From assembly GCA_028554795.2 (NCBI GenBank), contig CM068831.1:64880982-64944981 (forward strand): 64,000 bases of DNA, read 5' to 3'. Origin of the DNA: Sinohyriopsis cumingii. Its lineage: Eukaryota; Mollusca; Bivalvia; Unionida; Unionidae. Position numbers and translations under genes: made by a program. Positions 36,501 to 45,500 of the stretch are shown here, one piece after another. Numbering within the stretch: position 1 is the first letter of the stretch; every line of letters begins with the position of its first letter. Under the pieces are notes generated by a model that was not told the origin of the DNA, did not search any database, and saw nothing but the letters and a program-made list of their open reading frames with translations.

Positions 36501-39500
36501 TGCTGGAGTTGTTAATTATGTGTTTTTCTGTTTCTTTTGTACATAGTTATGCAGAGATAAGCAAAGTAACATATGGAGAAGTACAGTTTTCATAAGAAAA
36601 AAAGTGCTTTTAAGCTTTTTGAAGTCAATGAAGTTTGTTTAGATGCAAGTGTCTGCTTAGTCAGTGGTTTGTTTAGATGCAGGTGTCTGTGTAGTCATTG
36701 GTTTGTTTTGATGTAAGTGTGCATAGTCAGTGGTTTGTTTTGATGTGTCAACATAGTTGGTGGTTTGCTTAGATGCAAGTATCTGCCTAGTCAGTGGTTT
36801 GTTTTGATGTAAGTTTGCATAGTCAGTGGTTTGTTTGATGTAAGTGTCCACGTTTGTTTTTTTGTGTCTCCATAGTCACTGGTTTGTTTTAAGTCTGCAT
36901 AGTCAGTGGTTTGTTTGATGTAAGTGTCCACATTTGTTTTTTTGTCTCCGTAGTCACTAGTTTGTTTTAAGTCTGCATAGTCAGTGGTTTGTTTGATGTA
37001 AGTGTCCACATTTGTTTTTTTTGTGTCTCCATAGTCACTAGTTTGTTTTAAGTCTGCATAGTCAGTGGTTTGTTTGATGTAAGTGTCCACATTTGTTTTC
37101 TTTTGTGCCTCCATAGTCACTAGTTTGTTTTAAGTCTGCATAGTCAGTGGTTTGTTTGATGTGTCTGCATAATCATTTGTTTTGATGTGTCTGGTTAGTC
37201 AGTAATATTAATTATGTGTGTGTGTGTTTTGGATTTTTAATGTAGCTTTAACAATTTTTCAGTCATATCGCTACAATGTCTGCAGTGTGGCAGTTTTTAG
37301 TGATGTCTGTCACTGGGGCATCATGCCGCAGACATGTAGCATGATGTCCTACCCAGTGAAATTATCCTGACACCAGGCCAACCAGTCCTAACACTAACCT
37401 CATAATGCTGAGCATCTAGCGAGGCAGCTGTTAGTATCATTTTTAGAAGTCTTTGTTATGATTCGGCCAGGGTTCAAATCCTTGACCTCCTGTATCCAAG
37501 GTGGATGCTCTAATCACTAGATCACACGAGCAGTTGTAATAGTAATTGTGCAAATTGCTAAATGACAGGTTAAGTCTACATATCTTATTCAGGAGCCTGT
37601 GATTGATTAATTTAATATTTACATTTTTAGGCCAAGTAGTTGTCATTTTTAAGATTTATTGGCTATATCAGACCATGATTGATGGGTATAATCTACAGCT
37701 TGCCTTACTTACGATGTGCATCAATCAAAACCAGAGCACAGCAAAAGATGCTTTTATATGTGTTAAAATATATACAGATGACTTTGCAAACAAGACGGAA
37801 AATCAACCGATCTCTTGCAGACAACTGCCATCACACATAACACGGTGTTAGGTGCAAACCAACCAAGACTGAATTATATCCACATCAACTTTATGACAGT
37901 ATCTCACAAATTAAAAATTATTATTTGAAAATACGTTCACTTGAGTGCAAGTTACAATCGTTTTGATAGTACGGGTTACAAAAGTATCCTTAAAGCAAGT
38001 TATTACTGTGTATGCCATTTAACCGTACACATTAATGCCCATTGCATTAATTATAACTACACATGCCATGCACAAAGAAGCCAGGGTGATGAATAAACAC
38101 AACTGGTAGTGAGCACTAAACTGATTATTTAAACTTACTGACAAGACATCAAAGACAAATTTATTTTTTATTAAAAATGGAAGCTGACTTTGGATACTTT
38201 GAAGCTGGTTTATCTTTTTTTTTTTTAAAGGATATCAATACCAAAGTTATTTTATTGCAAAGCAATCTGACCTTGGAAGCCAACTTTAGATTCTTTTAAG
38301 TGTGCCAATTTATTTTAATGGTTTTTTTTTACAAAGATGGCTGAGATATGGAAGCTAACTTTGGTTCAGTTTCAATGGTATTCACCAGAATTTTGAAAAT
38401 AAATAGAAACAATGGAACAGTTTTTAAAGTGACACATTAATTATTTTGCTTTGTGCTTGGATATTGATGACCCAGCATTACCCAGAAGATTTGGAGAAAA
38501 TAAAATCATTTGATGAATTCTTGAAGGCCAGAAGAGAAGCAGATGATTTTGCTGACAATATGATCATTAACATGGATGAAATTCTATTGTACATTGATCT
38601 CATTCATGGATGGACTGACGATAAGATGGGGGTCAAAAGTGTGAGAATTAGCACCACTGGAGCAGATTTGAAAAAATCTGACTTTAGTCCTTGCAGTTTT
38701 TGCTCTTCAGGTGGTGTGTTGCCTCACATTATAAGAAAGCTATTTTTAAAAAAATATTCAGGTACCAAACAAATGGATCGTAAATGTACAGGAGAAGGGT
38801 TGTGTTGATGAGATGATGCTGCAGTGAATGAGGGTTTTAAAAAAAAAAAATTCAGTTGGAGTGCATTTTCTGACAGGTAATTTTCAAATGGTTTGAAAGC
38901 TATCCCACAATTTATGACTAGAAAAAATGATGTGTCCCAGAATATACAATGCATAAAAAAATTACTTTAAAAATTAATTTGTTGTGTCCAATCTCATTTG
39001 AAACATTTCACATTCTTGCAGAATTCTCAGTTTTATCTGTTTTGTTTCCTGAAAATATAATTTCTAATTTATCCCTTTTTATAAATTAAAAATAGTACAG
39101 TTATGCCATTTTGTTTCAAACTGTGAAAAAAATTGAATATACATTTAGATTGATGGTACTGTGTGTATTTGTTTCAGCCAACAGGCCATACTGTACTACA
39201 TGATGGCAGCCGATGCAGGAGCAGAGATTGGTTCCTTTAACTTGGCATGGTTGTGTGAGGAAAATAGGGTCAGTAAAGATACTTATTTCTATAGAACTGA
39301 AACTTTTACCTTAAAGACAGTGTTAAAAATGCCTTTCATCTCGTTTTGTTTAGTTCTTCTGGTCATGGACCAAAAAAAACTTAAGAGATAGTTTTTTTGA
39401 TCCATCATCAGTATCAGTCTGCAAAAGTTTGTTATCACTACTTGTCGTAAACTACTTAGAGAATTGCCATACAACTTTCTACATAAATTCATCCTTGGGA

Positions 39501-42500
39501 CAGGAGTAGGAGTTGACCTAAAAAACCTAACATTTCATTTTGACCTTAGAACGTTAGAAAAGGTGCTAGTCGTACGTCTATGATGGCTGTCTTGAAAAAT
39601 CTTGATGCTACTCCCCTTGAATGGAGGGTTATACTGACTTGGGGTTTCACCAAAAGACAAGGAAATCACATTTTGCTGTAAGTCTTACGAAAATTACCCT
39701 TAAAATACGGACTTATACTAGCAAAATCTATGGGGAAATGATCATTGCTGAAAAGTCCAGATAACTGGTTCATCTGTTTTATTTGGATCCGGGTTTCATC
39801 TTAGAATTAGTAAAATTAGTCAGGGAACCATACCAACTTTACAGCAGCACCCCATATGCTTTAAACTGCACCTACTTGTTCATGCAAAACATCTGCATGA
39901 TCAAGCTGTTGATTATAGAATTTTAAAAAATGGCATCCAGAAAGCATTGCATGTTTAAGACGAAAGGGAAAATAAGCTTCTAGAAAAATGTTAATCAACA
40001 CAGAAGAATAAAAAGAAGTATTCCGATTCTGTGAATAAATGCTGGAAAGGACACCATTACGTTTATTGGACATCATGTTCCAATTTGAGTATATCTTGTG
40101 GCAGGAGATATGATTGCTGTCATCATGTGAAATGGAAAAGAATTTCCAAGAATTATGTAAGGTTGGGAGATAGCAACAAGCCATTGAGCTGCATAGGGTT
40201 TGGAACTAGAGTTTGTGCAACTGTACTTGTAGTAAATAAAGTCTATGCTTACTTTACAAACTTTTCAGTTTAACATAATGTTTATAGCCAAAGCATCAAA
40301 CTTTTATTTATGTTTTCCAGCTTTACAATAGCAGTTATTGATATTTTGTTACACCTTACTGAAAACTGGTCAACCTTACAGAAACAAAATCAACTGCCTT
40401 ACTGAGACAGACTCATCAGGGTTAGCAGGTCTGGGTTACACTATTTGTCTCCCCACAAGGCATAGGATATTTTAGTCAAACTTTAGTCTGTTATATATTT
40501 TGACATGGCAGTGTGTCATGCATTTAGTCATACCCAGCCCTCAAGGTCAAAATATTAATGCAGTATAATGCAAGTCAGTTGTCTGTTTCCTTATCTAGAC
40601 TGTAACTTTTTGGCCCCTACAGATATTTATATGAAACTTAATTCAGACCAACATCTTATCATACAAAACTTAAAACTGTTGCTCTGAAGTCAAGGTCATT
40701 AGTATGGGAAATGTCATGAGATGGTACTCTTGTTTTGTTTTTTTATTTATTATTAATACACAAAGTCAGTTTAAGAAGGATAAAACAAACCAGATACTGA
40801 AAATAACTATTCTAGCTTTCTTAAAATATTATACAAATCTGACTTGTACGATGTTTCAGTTGTTAGTTTTTTAATTTAGTTAATTTACTGTCCATGATAA
40901 TCTAAAGGTTAATTTTTTTATTGTCAGGATGGCATAGTGAACTACATAGAAAAGGACTGCCAATGGAGACATTATAATCTCAGCACCCTTAGGGAGCCCC
41001 AGTTTGTGGACTCCTATGGTAATATGGACTTTTCTCTACATTCTGAGTTATTTTTAAGCTGACATGTGATAGAAAAAAGTCTTTATTACAAGTACATTTA
41101 TCAATTGAGTATAGTAATCATACAATTATGACTTTTCTCAGGTTATGCCAAATGAAGGTCATTTTAGCTTTTACCAGTTGAAGGTAATTTTTTGCCAAAT
41201 GAAGGTCAGGAAAACATAAAGAATGTTGAAAATAAAATATATAACATGATTGCTTCTTTTGAGTGAATAATGCATATATTTCATTCAGTGAGTAAAAATA
41301 CTTTTATTTTTCACCCATGTAATTAAGGCAAGAGTGAAAATATTATAGAATTTGTTTTAACCATGAGATGTAATAGATCTTTTATTTACTCAGAACAAGC
41401 AAAGTGTCTTTTTATTTTATGCTACTTGCTAGCGAAAAATGTAAAACAAACTGAAGTAACAAATTTCTTGGGGTAACAACAGCTGTTTACTATTTATGTT
41501 CTGCTGTGTTTTGTATGCACAGAAAAATAATGGTAATTCTTAGGACAGGAACGAAAAAATTGTTTTGTGTCCCAAGACTTGCATACACATAAAAACTATA
41601 CCATTTTTTGGTGTCCCAGCACTTAGAGACACAGAAATGTCAAGACAGAATTGCAAGATCGCCATACTTTACATGACCGTGACGAGCTCATTTTCAATTA
41701 CCACGTCAATTACACTACTATTATTGTTTTTATGTCATTGTTTTTGCATGTGCATATTTCCAGATTTCTCCAACTGGAAATAAAAAAGGTAAATAAAGAA
41801 TTCAAAATTCACAGGCTCCTTAGAGTTTGCTGGGATATCACCTGTATTATAATGAACAGTAGGTGTCCTTAGTGCATAACATTATGTACGTCTTTGTTTA
41901 TTCCAAAAAATGTTAAGATACAGATTTTGCTTTATCAAATTTCATTGTTTCAGATCACCATTTAGCTATAAATCCATTGCAGTTTTGTTGGCTTCCTTTC
42001 ATGTAGTTTTTCAAGCAAGCCTAAAAGGCAGTGTAGTCTATATGAAAGACACATGTTTAATGAATATTGACAAATATATTAGGCACATAACCAGCGTATA
42101 TTCACATAACTGTCATGTATTCACATAACTGTCATGTATTCATTAAAGACTGACCATTATATAGGTTAAAATTCTGAATATAGGTCAACTAAATCATCAC
42201 TGATTCATTTTAGTTTTTTGTTTTGATTCCACTTTTGATTTTAGCATTTTTTTTTGTTTTTGTGTCAGTACTTCCTTTTAATTTCAATGGTGCATTTGTC
42301 TTTGTTTTCTGACAGAAATCAAAGCCAGTTAATAGCTTAAACCCTGAACTGTCATTGGGTAAAGGGAGAATTTTGTCTAATAGCAAAATGTCTGTACCCT
42401 TTTGATGATACTTCTCATTCATGAAGTTTGTAATGACTTTATGTTCTTTCTCAGCTTACATCAAGATGGGAGATTATCACTGGTATGCATGTGAAGGTCA

Positions 42501-45500
42501 CCAGGATGTGGACAAGGCGGCAGAGTACTATGCTCAAGCAGCCAAGAAAAATGACCCTCATGTGAGTCTTGAAATAAAGACCGTATATACTCATGTATAA
42601 GTTTAGTCCAATTGCAAACAACATAGAATTATATCTGCTGTCACATAATATGCCAGCAGATCAGGGTTTACATTGTTTGTTCTACTGATTAATCCTAGCT
42701 AGATATGTGGTATGGCTAGGCAGTTATTTACATGCTATAATGAATGTAAAGGTCATTGTCACACTATTAGGTAAACCTTTAGTTTTTGACTTTTTTCTTT
42801 GTCCACTTTGTAAAGTTTGAATAAAGAAAATATTTTTATGAAACTTTAGTCAGACATTCTGTAGTATCATTTATTTTCATAGGTATTTAATATTATGAAT
42901 TAACCTTTACAAATGCCCAGAATAAATACAAAAGAACAAAACAATTCTGACAATAAACAGATGTGATTCCAATGGTTCAACACTACTACTAGCCGTTATG
43001 CTAATGGTACCATGTGTTAATACTAGCCATTAGGCTAATGGTACTGCATGTGTTAATACTAGCCATTATGCTAATGGTACCATATATTAATACTAGCCAT
43101 TATGCTAATGGTACTGCATGTGTTAATACTAACCATTATGCTAATGGTACCATGTGTTAATACTAGCCATTAGGCTAATGGTACTGCATGTGTTAATACT
43201 AGCCATTATGCTAATGGTACCATATATTAATACTAGCCATTATACTAATGGTACTGCATGTGTTAATACTAACCATTATGCTAATGGTACCATGTGTTAA
43301 TACTAGCCATTAGGCTAATTAATGGTACTGCATGTGTTAATACTAGCCATTATGCTAATGGTACCATGTGTTAATACTAGCCATTATACTAATGGTACTG
43401 CATGTGTTAATACTAATCATTATGCTAATGGTACCATGTGTTAATATTAGTCATTATGCTGATGGTACCACATGTTAGTACTAACCAATATGCTGATGGT
43501 GCCATGTGTTAATACTAGACATTATGCTAATGGTACCACGTGTTAATACTAATCATTATGCTAATGGTACTTCATGTGTTAATACTAGCCATTATGCTAA
43601 TGGTACCATGTGTTAGTACTAACCAATATGCTAATGGTACCATGTGTTAATACTAGTCATTAAGCTAATGATACCATGTGTTAATAGTAGTCATTATGCT
43701 AATGATACCATGTGTTAATACTAGTCATTAAGCTAATGATACCATGTGTTAATACTAGTCATTATGCTAATTATACCATGTGTTAATACTAGTCATTATG
43801 CTAATGATACCATGTGTTAATTCTAGCCATTATGCTAATGGTACTGCATGTGTTAATACTGGCCATTATGCTAATGGTACCATGTGTTAATACTGTCCAT
43901 TATGCTAATGGTACTGCATGTGTTAATACTAACCATTATGCTAATGGTACCTCATGTGTTAATACTTGCCATTATGCTAATGGTACTGCATGTGTTAATA
44001 CTAACCATTATGCTAATGGTACCTCATGTGTTAATACTTGCCATTATGCTAATAGTAATTTGTGCAATAATAATAATAATAATAATTTTAATAATAATAA
44101 TATAAATGATTTTATTTAAAGAAGAAGCTCATTTGGTAAATTAATACTAGCCATTTTCCTAATGGTACCATGTGCATTAATACCAGCCATTATACAAACG
44201 TTACCTTATGCATTAATAGTAGCCATTATGCTAATGGTACATTATGCATTAATACTAGCCATTATGCTGATTGTACCTCATGCATTATGCTAATGATACC
44301 TCATGCATATACATCTATATGCTGATGGTACTTCATGTATTAATACTAGCCATTATGATAATGGTACTTAATGCATTAAAATATTAGCTATTATGCCAAT
44401 GGAATCTCATACATTAATATTAGCTATTATGCAATGGTACCTCATGCATTATTACTAGCCATTATTATGCTAATGGTACCTCATGCATTAATAATAGCCA
44501 TTATTCTTTCAGGCAATATATAATCTTGGATTTATGCTGGAGGAAGGGGTCAGGATTAAGAGATCTATATGGAAATCAATTAGGGTACCAGAAAAAGCAT
44601 TGTTCAATAATGTAACATTGCTTGAACACCTATACACAAGGTGAGTAAACTGCAGAAATATAGAAAGGTATATAAAAAAGATACTCTTGCAGTCAGTAAA
44701 ATCATTCTCTTAGGAAATTAAAAAAATTAACCTGAAAAAATTTGAATAAATAGGTTAAAATGTTTTTTAATTATCTCAGATCCTGAATTTCTTTCATATC
44801 TCCACGTGTATGATGTTTCCATTTATTGGTAGCCCAAATAACAATTGGCTACTAATTTTCCAGATGGCTACACAAATTTATGAAATTAATTTCCTACTTT
44901 TGTATTTGCTTTTTCCTCGTTTGCACATTTTATAATAAGAAATGTGGCTATCTACATTATTTCTGATTATTGTGAAATTCTGTTTGCAACTGGAAATTTT
45001 ATTTTGGGAACCAAGATGAGTGGTTATCAGACCTTCCAGCAGAGAGTCAACATCACAAGATATTTAGCTTAAATTAATGATTTAGTTTTTGATTTTATTC
45101 CATATGTAACAAATGACAAACCACTGTTTTCCTTTCAAGGCAGTATTGTGTGTATCAGAAATTAAGATCTTTACAATTTATTTAGCTTGTGTCTCTTATT
45201 CCAGAAATAGTCACAAAAAGCATTCATTCCCATTTGTACTACTCCCCAATTTAAAACAATGTAAATTTGAAATGGTGTAAAGTTTTTGTATATCTGTGTT
45301 TTAGATGTAAAGAATCACCAAAAACAGAAGCATATTTGCCCTGCAGTATTGCCCTGTATCGAATACAGCTCCTGGAAATTTGGACTCGCTATCAGATTTG
45401 GATCAAGGTGAGACTCTTATAATCCGGTCTCAGTAATACGGTTTCATTTACATTAGTTATAGACTAATCTAAATAGATACAAATGCTTGTAATTAGAAAG

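Noticed and set aside
36657..37120. - strand frames with TTDYADLKQ-like repeats
   Set aside because: Translation of the ~78-bp minisatellite, antisense to the host gene.
43814..44119. Frames with repeated ANGTxCVNT or MLILxI units
   Set aside because: They arise from the intron 11 minisatellite; several phases are open together.
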